Assembly: GCA_030681645.1 (NCBI GenBank)
Contig: JAUXRX010000056.1
Location: 62,001-126,000, forward strand
Direction of reading: 5' to 3'
DNA: 64,000 nt
DNA from: Archangium sp.
Lineage (GTDB): Bacteria > Myxococcota > Myxococcia > Myxococcales > Myxococcaceae
Below are positions 55,809-63,638 of the stretch, in pieces (the stretch's first letter is position 1; every line of letters begins with the position of its first letter). The translations under genes were made by a program, and so were the position numbers. The notes beneath the pieces were generated by a model. That model worked only from the letters and a program-made list of their open reading frames with translations. It did no database searches and was not told the DNA's origin.

Positions 55809-56264
55809 ATGCGCGTCCTGACGCTGGTCACGGTCCTCTTATTCGGTTGCCAGACTTCTCCCGGGGTGAAGAAGGACTCGGGCGTCCTCCTCTCGCTCCA
55901 GCGCACCGCCTGCTATGGCGCCTGCCCCGTCTACGTGGTGGAGGTCTTCAGCGATGGCACGCTGCACTTCAAGGGCGAGCGCCACGTGAAGGTGACCGAG
56001 CCCATCGAGCTCAAGCTCGCGCCCGGGGTGCTCGAGAAGCTCATCGCGCGCGTGGACCAGTCGGGCTTCGCGGGGTGGAATGACTTCACCACCAACAGCG
56101 TCAGCGACGCGCCCACCGTGGTGCTCTCCTACAAGGGCCGCGCGGTTCGCCACTATCGCGGTGACGACCAGGCGCCCCCCGAGCTCACCGCGCTCGAGGA
56201 CGAGGTCGACGCGCTGCTCGGCACCGATCGCTGGGTCAAGGGCGCGGGGGGCGAGACGCAGTGA
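55809..56264 (+). CDS. DUF6438-type lipoprotein
   Basis: A 151-residue lipoprotein with lipobox LLFGC (Cys14). The core ACYGACPVYVVEVFSDG and FKGERHVKV is the DUF6438 signature, a small beta fold of unknown role. A CPVY-type Cys pair (ACYGACP) could form a disulfide. The stop overlaps the next gene by 4 bp, so the two are co-translated. It is divergent from the ECF sigma gene. Confidence 0.85.
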   Translation: MRVLTLVTVLLFGCQTSPGVKKDSGVLLSLQRTACYGACPVYVVEVFSDGTLHFKGERHVKVTEPIELKLAPGVLEKLIARVDQSGFAGWNDFTTNSVSDAPTVVLSYKGRAVRHYRGDDQAPPELTALEDEVDALLGTDRWVKGAGGETQ

Positions 56265-56998
56265 AGAAGTTCCCTGCTGAGTTCGAAGCGCTGCTCACGA
56301 AGACCGGCCACCAGGTGCTCGCCGGCAAGCACCCCCAGCTCTCCGGCGCGCTCGCCACCGGGAAGTCGCGCTTCGTCGGCGCAGCGGGGCTGATCGACGT
56401 GAAGCGGGCCCGTGAGCTCGCGGCGCTGCTCGAGCACACGCTGGGCGACCTGGTGGTCCCGATGGAACAGGCGATTCCCCACGCCTCCACCTGGAAGATG
56501 AAGACCGCTTACTCGGAGAAGCTGCCCAAGACGGTGAAGGTGCGCACCGCCATGCTCGACGACGAGAACTCGCCCGCGCGCGGGATGGCGGAAGACATCG
56601 GCCTCATCGACATGCTGCGCTCGAAGAGCCTTCACGCCTTCGCCGAGGCGCTCTCGGGGTATCCGCTGCACCGGAAGTGGGGACTGCAGACGCTCTGCTA
56701 CTGGCCGAACGATTACTCGGGGCCGCACAACGATCATCACCCCGACGAGCCGCTGGGCCGCGACGGGTACACCGATCTGCACCTCACGTTCTGCAACGCG
56801 GCGGTCGATCACCAGTGGCTGGTCTACGAGCGCGCGTCACACCTGCAGGAGATCCGCTCGGTGGCCACGGTGGGCGGCGTCACCTGCTACCGGTTGCCGT
56901 TCTGGCACTACACGACGCCCTTGGTGGCCAAACAGGGGCGCGAGGGCGAGGCGCGGCGCTGGGTGCTGCTGGGCACGTTCCTCGATCGCGTGCGCTGA
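56261..56998 (+). CDS. possible 2-oxoglutarate/Fe(II) oxygenase-like protein
   Basis: A 245-residue protein of uncertain family. The first ~110 residues are helical. The segment GPHNDHHPDEP could be an HxD iron site, with a distal His in RLPFWHYTTP and an Arg in ARRWVLLGTFLD at the position of the 2-oxoglutarate-binding Arg. The layout is compatible with the 2OG-Fe(II) oxygenase fold, but I cannot confirm it. It is co-translated with the DUF6438 lipoprotein (4-bp overlap). Confidence 0.6.
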   Translation: MKKFPAEFEALLTKTGHQVLAGKHPQLSGALATGKSRFVGAAGLIDVKRARELAALLEHTLGDLVVPMEQAIPHASTWKMKTAYSEKLPKTVKVRTAMLDDENSPARGMAEDIGLIDMLRSKSLHAFAEALSGYPLHRKWGLQTLCYWPNDYSGPHNDHHPDEPLGRDGYTDLHLTFCNAAVDHQWLVYERASHLQEIRSVATVGGVTCYRLPFWHYTTPLVAKQGREGEARRWVLLGTFLDRVR

Positions 56999-57002
56999 CG
57001 CT

Positions 57003-57419
57003 TCAGCCGGGCCCCGGTGCCAACTGCAGGATGGCGGAGAGCAGGTGGGCGTGCCCGTCGGCGATCGTCTTCGCGAGCGCGGCGTAGCCCGCGGTCATCT
57101 CGGCTCGCAGGTCGCTCATGTCCTTGCGCACTTCTTTGAACCCCGCCCGCGTCTCCGCACGAAGCTCACCCAGGTCAGCGCTGAGACGATCGACGTCCGC
57201 TCGCAATTGGCTCACGTCGGCGCGGATGCGATTGACGTCGCCACGGATCTGATCGACGTCCTCGCGCAGCTGGTTGACGTCCTCGCGGAGCTCGTTGAGG
57301 TCCTCTGCCATTTCGGCGACCGTCACGATGAGGCTGGTGAGATCCTCACTGACCACCTCGACCCGGACAGCCAGGCGCTCGAACTCGTTGCTCGTCACGT
57401 ACTTCGTCTGCGCCGACAT
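57003..57419 (-). CDS. heptad-repeat coiled-coil protein
   Basis: A 138-residue protein whose middle (~45-95) is a near-perfect series of seven-residue repeats (LREDVNQ, LREDVDQ, IRGDVNR, IRADVSQ, LRADVDR), predicted to form a parallel coiled coil. At DNA level these are ~21-bp repeats (57175-57305). The N-terminal part has ERLAVRVEVVSEDL. Similar short coiled-coil proteins are found beside restriction and mobile genes, but nothing here confirms a function. It converges with the oxygenase-like gene. Confidence 0.7.
   Translation of the reverse strand: MSAQTKYVTSNEFERLAVRVEVVSEDLTSLIVTVAEMAEDLNELREDVNQLREDVDQIRGDVNRIRADVSQLRADVDRLSADLGELRAETRAGFKEVRKDMSDLRAEMTAGYAALAKTIADGHAHLLSAILQLAPGPG
57175..57305 (-). 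repeat. 21-bp coding repeats (heptads)
   Basis: About six imperfect units, each containing a GACGTC-like core at one per 21 bp (for example near 57194, 57212, 57234, 57255, 57276), encoding the heptad pattern of the coiled-coil protein. Confidence 0.7.
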
Positions 57420-57626
57420 GGTGCCTCCCAGTGTAGTTGAGCCCTGCGCGGGGTTGCCAGTGCACGCCAGGGGCCAACACCTTCTCCCTCGGGAGCAGCC
57501 CCCAGACCGTCCACGAAGCGGGAGCGGCGCGTGGACTCCACTTCGCGCTCTCGCCCGAAGAGAACGCGTGCCATCGTCCGCGCGTCAGCGAGGCCGGGCC
57601 CGGCCGTCAGCAGGAGCACCCTGAAC

Positions 57627-60455
57627 ATGCCGAAGAAGAACAAGCACAGCACCCGGGACTCTGCGGAGACGCTGGTCGAGCGCGACCTCACCGCGCTCGC
57701 GACGGCCCGCAAGCTGCCCGAGGGCTACGGGCTCGATCAATCGGCCGCCGAGCTGGCCACGCTGCTGACCCGCGGAGGCAAGGCCCCGCTGCTCGCCGGT
57801 GAAGCGGGCGTGGGCAAGAGCGCGGTGGTGCAGGAACTCGCGCGCCGCATCGTGCAGGGCAACGCCCCCGAGGCGCTCCTCAACGCGCGCGTGCTCGAGC
57901 TGACCGCCGCCGGCATCTTCGCGCGCACCAGCACGCCCAAGGGCGCGGCCGAGCTGCTCGAGGAATTCCTCGAAGAGACCGGCCAGCAGCCGAACACCAC
58001 CATCCTCTTCATCCGCGACGTGGGCCACGTGAAGGGCAGCTCGCTGGTGCCCGTGCTCATTCGCGCGCTGCGCACCGGCAAGCTGCGCTTCATCTTCGAG
58101 ACCGACCTGCGCTCGGCCCACGAGCTGATGCGCAGCGACGAGGCGCTCGCCGAGAAGCTGCACCTCTTCGTGGTGGCCGAGCCGACGGTCGAGCGCGCGA
58201 GGTGGATTCTGGGTCGGGTGGCCGAGGAGCTCGAGGTCGAGCAGGGCCTGCCCATCGACGCCTCGGCGTGCGACCTCGCGCTGCGCCTCTCGGTGAAGTT
58301 CCTGCTCGCCCAGCGCCTCCCCCGAAAGGCCATCGAGCTGCTCCGCGAGACGGTCACCGAGGCCGCGGGGGCCGCGAAGGAACGCGTCAGCAGCGAAGAG
58401 GTGCTCACCCGCTTCTGCAACTCGACCCGGCTCCCGCGCTTCATGGCCGACGACGCGGTCGCGCTCGATCTCGACGAGGTGGGCCGCTTCTTCGGCACGC
58501 GCCTGCTCGGCCAGACCGACGCGGTGGCCGCGGTGCTGCGCTCGGTGGCGTTGCTCAAAGCCGGCCTCAACAACCCACGCCGCCCGCTGGGCGTCTTCCT
58601 CTTCGCGGGCCCCACCGGCGTGGGCAAGACGCACCTGGCCAAGCTGCTGGCCGAGTACCTCTTCGGGGCGGCGGAGCGCCTGGTGCGGCTCAACATGGCC
58701 GACTACCCGGACTTCGGCGACGAGCAGGTGCTCTTCGGCAACCCCTGGGCGCAGACGCTCTCGGGCAAGCGCGGCGAGCTCACCAAGCTGCTCGATGGGC
58801 GCGTGTTCACCGTGCTGCTGCTCGACGAGTTCGAGAAGGCGCACGCGAAGTGCCACGACCGCTTCCTCCAGCTCTTCGACGAAGGGCAGTTCATCAACGC
58901 CGCGGGCGAGACCGTGCCCTGCAACAACACCCTCATCGTCTGCACCTCGAACGTGGGCGCCGAGGTGTACCGCGAGGGACCGATCGGGTTCTCTGCGCGA
59001 AGAGGTGACGAGGAGCTGATCAGCGAGATCGATCGCCGCATCTCTTCCACGTTCCGCCCGGAGTTCTTGAACCGCTTCGACGGCCTGTGCCACTTCCGCC
59101 CGCTGGGGAAGGTCGAGATTCGCCGCATCGCCCAGCGCGAGGTGGGCCGGGTGCTCGAGCGCGAGGGCATTCGCGCGCGGCAGCTCGACGTGGAGGTCGC
59201 GCCCGAGGTGGTGGAGCTGCTGGTCGAGCGCGGCTACTCGCCCTCGCACGGCGCGCGCTTCCTGCAGCGGGAGATCGAGAAGACCCTGACGGCCGCGCTG
59301 GCGGTGGAGATCGCCCGCCGTCCCCTTCCCGCGGGTACGCCGGTGAAGGTGGTGGCGCACAAGGGCGCGGTGCACGCCGTGGCCGAGCCGAAGGTGAACC
59401 GCGAGCGCGAAGCGACGGCGCAGGCGCACCTGCCCTCGGCCGGCGGCCAGGTGAAGAACAAGCGGCTCGATCAGAAGGCGCTCACCCGCGAGGCTGAGGC
59501 CTTCGTGGGCAGGGCGGCCGCGGTGGCCTCGGCGGCGAAGCGCCCCGAGCTCGAGTCGCGCCGCAGGGAACTGCTGGCGCAGAGCCAGGCGCCCGGCTTC
59601 TGGGACGACGGCGAGCGCGCGGCGGCGGTGCTGCGCACGTTCCGCGCTCTCGACGCGCAGCTGGGTGAGCTCGATCGCTTGCGCGAGCTCTGCCAGGTGG
59701 CGCGGCGTCGCGCGCGCGACGCCAAGGGGGAGCTGCAGCTGGCCGGCGCCGTGCGGGCGGTGGAAGAAGCAGCGCAAGAGGTGCGGCTGGCCGAGGCGAG
59801 AGTCGCGGCGGGCGGCGCGAAAGACGTCGACGACGCGTGGCTCGAGGTCTCGGCCGGCGCGAACGGCGACTCGAGCGAGGCGTGGGTGCGCGAGCTGGTC
59901 ACCATGTACCGCGGCTGGGCCGAGCGCCGCGGGTACGAGGTGCAGGCGGCAGCCGAAGGAGACGACCCGACGCGCGCGGTGCTGCACCTGCACGGCCCGG
60001 GGGTGTTCGGCTTCCTCTCGGGTGAACGCGGCACGCACCGGCGCATCGACGACGACGCGCGGCTCTCGGCGTACGTGCGGCTGTACCGCCCGTCGGCGAG
60101 CGAGGTGGTGGTGCCCGACACCATGAAGCTCGACGGGCGTGAGGTGAAGCGGCGCGCGGGGCGCTTCGTGGAGAAGGTGGGCGCCGAGGTCTCTGCCCGC
60201 GACGAGAAGACGGGGCGCGAGGTGTCGCTGGCAGGCTCGTCGACGGTGCTCGAGCTCAAGGCGCTGACGATGACCGTGCTCGCCGGGCAGGGCGAAGGCG
60301 GCGCCGAGGTGCGGCGCTACTTCGTGGGCAAGAGCCCGCGCGTCGAAGATCCACGCACCGGTGAAGGGTCCCCCCGCGTGAAGGACGTGATGCGCGGGGA
60401 GATCGATCTCTTCATCGCGGCGTGGATCACCCGGCCGCCCGACTCGGTGGAGTAG
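57627..60455 (+). CDS. Clp-type AAA+ protein fused to degenerate release factor 2
   Basis: A 942-residue fusion. Part one (~1-580) is a ClpA/ClpB-type double AAA+ unfoldase without the Clp N-domain or ClpB middle domain. D1 has Walker A GEAGVGKS (~58) but its Walker B is ILFIRDVGH, without the catalytic Glu. D2 is intact: GPTGVGKT (~328), LLLDEFEKAH (~398), and arginine-finger region FRPEFLNRFD (~477). Part two (~615-942) follows the order of RF2: RRRELLAQSQAPGFWDD, WVRELVTMYRGWAERRGYEV, FGFLSGERGTHRR, and at the end PRVEDPRTG...GEIDLFIAAWI. Between the last two, the GGQ segment is missing, and the SPF anticodon-reading motif is absent. Start ATG follows AGGAG. Confidence 0.85.
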   Translation: MPKKNKHSTRDSAETLVERDLTALATARKLPEGYGLDQSAAELATLLTRGGKAPLLAGEAGVGKSAVVQELARRIVQGNAPEALLNARVLELTAAGIFARTSTPKGAAELLEEFLEETGQQPNTTILFIRDVGHVKGSSLVPVLIRALRTGKLRFIFETDLRSAHELMRSDEALAEKLHLFVVAEPTVERARWILGRVAEELEVEQGLPIDASACDLALRLSVKFLLAQRLPRKAIELLRETVTEAAGAAKERVSSEEVLTRFCNSTRLPRFMADDAVALDLDEVGRFFGTRLLGQTDAVAAVLRSVALLKAGLNNPRRPLGVFLFAGPTGVGKTHLAKLLAEYLFGAAERLVRLNMADYPDFGDEQVLFGNPWAQTLSGKRGELTKLLDGRVFTVLLLDEFEKAHAKCHDRFLQLFDEGQFINAAGETVPCNNTLIVCTSNVGAEVYREGPIGFSARRGDEELISEIDRRISSTFRPEFLNRFDGLCHFRPLGKVEIRRIAQREVGRVLEREGIRARQLDVEVAPEVVELLVERGYSPSHGARFLQREIEKTLTAALAVEIARRPLPAGTPVKVVAHKGAVHAVAEPKVNREREATAQAHLPSAGGQVKNKRLDQKALTREAEAFVGRAAAVASAAKRPELESRRRELLAQSQAPGFWDDGERAAAVLRTFRALDAQLGELDRLRELCQVARRRARDAKGELQLAGAVRAVEEAAQEVRLAEARVAAGGAKDVDDAWLEVSAGANGDSSEAWVRELVTMYRGWAERRGYEVQAAAEGDDPTRAVLHLHGPGVFGFLSGERGTHRRIDDDARLSAYVRLYRPSASEVVVPDTMKLDGREVKRRAGRFVEKVGAEVSARDEKTGREVSLAGSSTVLELKALTMTVLAGQGEGGAEVRRYFVGKSPRVEDPRTGEGSPRVKDVMRGEIDLFIAAWITRPPDSVE

Positions 60456-60456
60456 C

Positions 60457-60503
60457 GCTCCCTCTCCCGGCGCAGCGGGGAGAGGGCGGGGTGAGGGGCG
60501 ATC
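60457..60503. repeat. CT/GA-rich dispersed repeat
   Basis: After the AAA+ fusion stop: CTCCCTCTCC ... GGGGAGAGGG then CGGGGTGAGGGGCG, nearly identical to 25990-26036. It lies between convergent genes, where a hairpin could act as a terminator. Confidence 0.75.
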
Positions 60504-60506
60504 GCG

Positions 60507-61151
60507 TTACGGCCAGGTCGCGGTGTACGAGAAGCTCGGCAGCGTGAGGCAGCCGCCGTCGACCGCGGTGTCGGTGTTGAAGTCCCACTCCTCGTAGGTC
60601 ACGTCGGCGAGGCTGAAGGCGTAGGTGCCGGCGTCGATGTCCTTCGTGGCGGCGGTGACGGTGAGCCGGCCCGACTGCGCCAGGTACGACTTCGCGCACT
60701 GGGCGCCCATGCTGTCGCAGCCGAGCTGCATGTAGAAGCAGTAGTCACACATCGCGTAGTTCTTCGCGGGGATGGCGACGTTGCTCACCGGCCCGTCGGC
60801 GAAGTACTCGTTCTGCATGCCGTCGATGCGGCCCGCGGTCGTCGACGCGTGCACGAAGGTGGCGAAGTTGTACGGGGGGAACATCGAGGTGCCGGGGTCG
60901 AAGCCCTTCGCGTAGATCTCGGTGGGCAGGAACACCGGCGCCATGTCGCAGGTGCGAACGCCACCGCCGCCGCCGACCCCGCCGCCCGTCGCGCCGCCAC
61001 CGCCACCGCCACCGCCACCGCCACCGCCCGCACCCGTGCCACCACCCGAGCCGCCGCCCGTGCCTGCGTCGGTCTTCGTCATGCTGCCGCAGTTGAACGA
61101 GAGGACGGCGACGACGAGAGACAGCGCTGCGAGCGTGAGCCTGTGGTTCAT
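60507..61151 (-). CDS. lipoprotein with poly-Gly linker
   Basis: A 214-residue protein with signal MNHRLTLAALSLVVAVLSFNC (Cys21), a threonine/Gly stretch with long runs of Gly (~32-64), and a C-terminal region with Cys residues (CDMAPVF, MCDYCFYMQLGC, AQCAKS) that may be disulfide-linked. No family recognised. The gene follows the AAA+ fusion as a convergent neighbour. The poly-Gly run is encoded by CCACCG-type triplet repeats at about 60960-61060. Confidence 0.75.
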   Translation of the reverse strand: MNHRLTLAALSLVVAVLSFNCGSMTKTDAGTGGGSGGGTGAGGGGGGGGGGGGATGGGVGGGGGVRTCDMAPVFLPTEIYAKGFDPGTSMFPPYNFATFVHASTTAGRIDGMQNEYFADGPVSNVAIPAKNYAMCDYCFYMQLGCDSMGAQCAKSYLAQSGRLTVTAATKDIDAGTYAFSLADVTYEEWDFNTDTAVDGGCLTLPSFSYTATWP

Positions 61152-61219
61152 TTCGGTGGGTCCCGGGCTGAAAGAGAAGGCGCGCTTCTATTGAGTGCCG
61201 CGGGTCCCTGCAAGGAAGG

Positions 61220-62560
61220 TCACTCGCCGACGGACACGTACCGATAAGCGGGGTCGTCTTCCCACGGCGCCTTCTGCTCTTCCGCGTCGACGTGGGCGAA
61301 CGCCTCCGCCAGCGCGGCGATGCCCTTCTTGCTCAAGAAGTTCTCGCGCACGTCGAGCGTCTTCAACTTCTTGAACGCCTTCGCGCCCGCGACGAGGCGG
61401 TCCACGTGGGAATCGTCGAGCGTGCCCATCGAGAGGTCGAGCGACTCGAGCCGCGGCGCGAGCTTCGAGGACGGCAGCGCAGCGGCGATCTCCGGCTCGA
61501 ACTCCGCGTTGGCGAGCCCCAGGTGCTTCAGGTGCGGGAACGCCTTGCCCTCGAGCAGCGGGGCGAGGTGCTCGACGCCGCAGTCGACGCCGTGCTCATC
61601 ACTGCCGAACCAGAGCGTCAGCCCCTCGAGCTTCGGCAGCTTCGCGGCCCAGAGCTCCTTCAGCCGCCGCTTGTTCATCGAGCACGTCTCGATGACGAGG
61701 TGGCGCAGCTCGGGCAACACCAGCCCCGAGAAGTCGAACGTCTGGTGGCCGCCGGCCCAGCTCTTCTCACCCGAGTGGAGCACCAGCGAGCGCAGCCCCG
61801 GGAACGCGGCGGAGAGCGGCTTGCCCACCGTGCCGATCGAGTGGTGCGCCATGTCGACGTTGTCGAGATCGCCCAGGTGCAGCCGCTCGAGCGACTTCGC
61901 CCAGGCATGCCGGCCCGCGAGCTCGAAGAGCGTCTCGAGGTCCTTCTCCTGGTGGTCCCACCGAAGCACGCCCACCTTCAGCTCACGCAGCGCCACGCAG
62001 GCCGGGGAACCGAAGAGCTTCTGCAGCACGGGGCGCACGTCGAAGGTCTCGTCCATCCAGTCGCGGCTGTTCTCGAGCCTCACCGAGTCGAGCAGGCCCC
62101 AACGGAAGGTGAGCGCGCCGAGATCAGCATCGAGCAGGGCGAGGCTCTTGAGCAGCGCCTGCTCGCGCTTCGCCAGCGCGGGGTTCTTCTTCTTCGCCAG
62201 GGCCACCTGCACGGCGATGAGCTCGCCTGTCGGCTCTCCGGCGCCCTGGAGGAAGTCGGAGAAGACGAGGTAGGCGGCCTGATCATCGGGCCGCGCGCGG
62301 AGCGCCGCTTCGAGCTTCTCGTCGCGAGGTCCGGACGGAGGCGCCGGCGCCGCGCCCTTTCCGGGCTCGCGGTAGCCCTTCTTCCGCTTCTCGGCGACCA
62401 GCTTCTCGTACGCCTGCCGCGCTTCGTACGCGGTGGGAAACCGCTGCCGCTTCTTCTGGCCCTCGCTGCCGATGCGGCCCCACCTCACGTCGAACCAGGT
62501 GCGGGTCAGCTCTGCTTCCCAGAACTTGTTCGACTTGCCGTCTTTGAGTTCGAGCCGCAT
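61220..62560 (-). CDS. WGR-TIGR02996-LRR protein
   Basis: A 446-residue cytoplasmic protein. Residues ~1-60: WGR domain (KDGKSNKFWEAEL, FDVRWGRIGSEGQ) of the type that binds nucleic acids in PARP and bacterial regulators. Residues ~80-118: TIGR02996 domain (ALRARPDDQAAYLVFSDF). Residues ~160-430: leucine-rich repeats (ALRELKVG, LVLPELRHLVIE, LAPRLESLDLS, LKTLDVREN). This domain order recurs in myxobacterial paralogues. ATG 62560 follows GAGGAGG. It is 9 bp after the exonuclease stop and is probably co-transcribed with it. Confidence 0.9.
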   Translation of the reverse strand: MRLELKDGKSNKFWEAELTRTWFDVRWGRIGSEGQKKRQRFPTAYEARQAYEKLVAEKRKKGYREPGKGAAPAPPSGPRDEKLEAALRARPDDQAAYLVFSDFLQGAGEPTGELIAVQVALAKKKNPALAKREQALLKSLALLDADLGALTFRWGLLDSVRLENSRDWMDETFDVRPVLQKLFGSPACVALRELKVGVLRWDHQEKDLETLFELAGRHAWAKSLERLHLGDLDNVDMAHHSIGTVGKPLSAAFPGLRSLVLHSGEKSWAGGHQTFDFSGLVLPELRHLVIETCSMNKRRLKELWAAKLPKLEGLTLWFGSDEHGVDCGVEHLAPLLEGKAFPHLKHLGLANAEFEPEIAAALPSSKLAPRLESLDLSMGTLDDSHVDRLVAGAKAFKKLKTLDVRENFLSKKGIAALAEAFAHVDAEEQKAPWEDDPAYRYVSVGE

Positions 62561-62569
62561 CACCCCTCC

Positions 62570-63451
62570 TCAGCAGAATCGTGAAGGTCTGCGCGCGAGC
62601 GACTCGCCGCCCACCGTCGAGCACCACTGCAGCCACCGCTCCTTCGGCGCGCCCTTCCACTCGAGCTGCTCGAGCGTCTGACCGAGCGGCACGTCGTCAC
62701 GCAGTGTGGCGAGCCTGCGATAGAGCATCGCTTCCTGCCGTTCACGCGCGAGCACCAGGGCGAGCTTCTCGGCGCTGCGCGGCTTCACCTTCCACTGCTT
62801 CACGTCGTCGGGAATGTCGGCCACGTGGGGATGCGCGGCGAGCACCTCGGACGCCGACTTCTCGCCCCACCCTTCCAGCCCCGGAATGCCGTCGGCGGTG
62901 TCGCCCACCAGGGCGAGGAAGTCGGGCACGCTGCCGGGCCGCAGGTGCTTGTCGGTCCACAAGGTCGCCTCGGTGATCACCTTCTGCCGAATGCGATCGA
63001 CCTGCACGATGCGCTCGCCGTGGAGCACCTGCGCGAGGTCCTTGTCGGGGGTGAGAATGCGCACCTGCTCGACGCGCGGGTCCTTCGCGAAGCGCCACGC
63101 GGCCGAGGCGAGGGCGTCGTCGGCCTCGAAGTCCTTCATGCGCCACACCACCACGCCCAGCGCCGCGACCGCCTCCTCCACGTCGTCGAACTGCCCGCGC
63201 AACGCAGGGTCGATGCCGGCGTCGGTCTTGTAGCCGGCGAAGAGGTCGTTCCTGAACGAGACGATGGGGTTGTCGAAGGCGACCGCGACGTGCGTCGCCT
63301 TCTCCGAGGTCTCCTGCAGCAGGTAGATGAGCGACTGCACCACCCCGACGGTCGCCTTGAGGTCCTTCCCCTGCGGCGAGGCGTGCGGCGGGCGCTTGCT
63401 GTAGTGCGCGCGGAAGAGCTCGAACGTGCCGTCGACGAGGTGAACGCGCAT
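62570..63451 (-). CDS. 5'-3' exonuclease, FEN/Pol I N-domain type
   Basis: A 293-residue flap-endonuclease family nuclease. Metal-binding acids are in LVDGTFELFRAHY, DFEADDALAS and TPDKDLAQV, and a helix-three-turn-helix with LVGDTADGIPGLEGWGEKSA binds the DNA substrate. It corresponds to the N-terminal domain of DNA polymerase I (Pol I exonuclease), here as a stand-alone enzyme for RNA primer removal or repair. The WGR/LRR gene lies 9 bp downstream. ATG at 63451 is used. Confidence 0.93.
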   Translation of the reverse strand: MRVHLVDGTFELFRAHYSKRPPHASPQGKDLKATVGVVQSLIYLLQETSEKATHVAVAFDNPIVSFRNDLFAGYKTDAGIDPALRGQFDDVEEAVAALGVVVWRMKDFEADDALASAAWRFAKDPRVEQVRILTPDKDLAQVLHGERIVQVDRIRQKVITEATLWTDKHLRPGSVPDFLALVGDTADGIPGLEGWGEKSASEVLAAHPHVADIPDDVKQWKVKPRSAEKLALVLARERQEAMLYRRLATLRDDVPLGQTLEQLEWKGAPKERWLQWCSTVGGESLARRPSRFC

Positions 63452-63481
63452 GATCAGCTCGCCCCCTCGAGTCCGGGCGCC

Positions 63482-63602
63482 CCGTTCATCCCGAGCGGGT
63501 TGGCGGAAATAAGGATCGAGCCTCCGTTCAGCCCGAGCGGAGTCGAGGGCCGCGCGCCAATCGATCGGAATTCCATCCCTCGACTCCGCTCGGGATGAAC
63601 GG
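63482..63602. repeat. dispersed inverted repeat (MITE/REP-like)
   Basis: A 26-bp arm at 63524-63549 (CCGTTCAGCCCGAGCGGAGT + CGAGGG) pairs with 63577-63602 with one mismatch. A partial third copy (CCGTTCATCCCGAGCGG) lies at 63483-63499. A relative is at 21885-21910. The structure is between two minus-strand genes and could form a stable hairpin with a 27-base loop. Confidence 0.85.
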
Positions 63603-63638
63603 TCCGGGTTCCGTCTGTTGTTTCGATGAACCCTGGAC

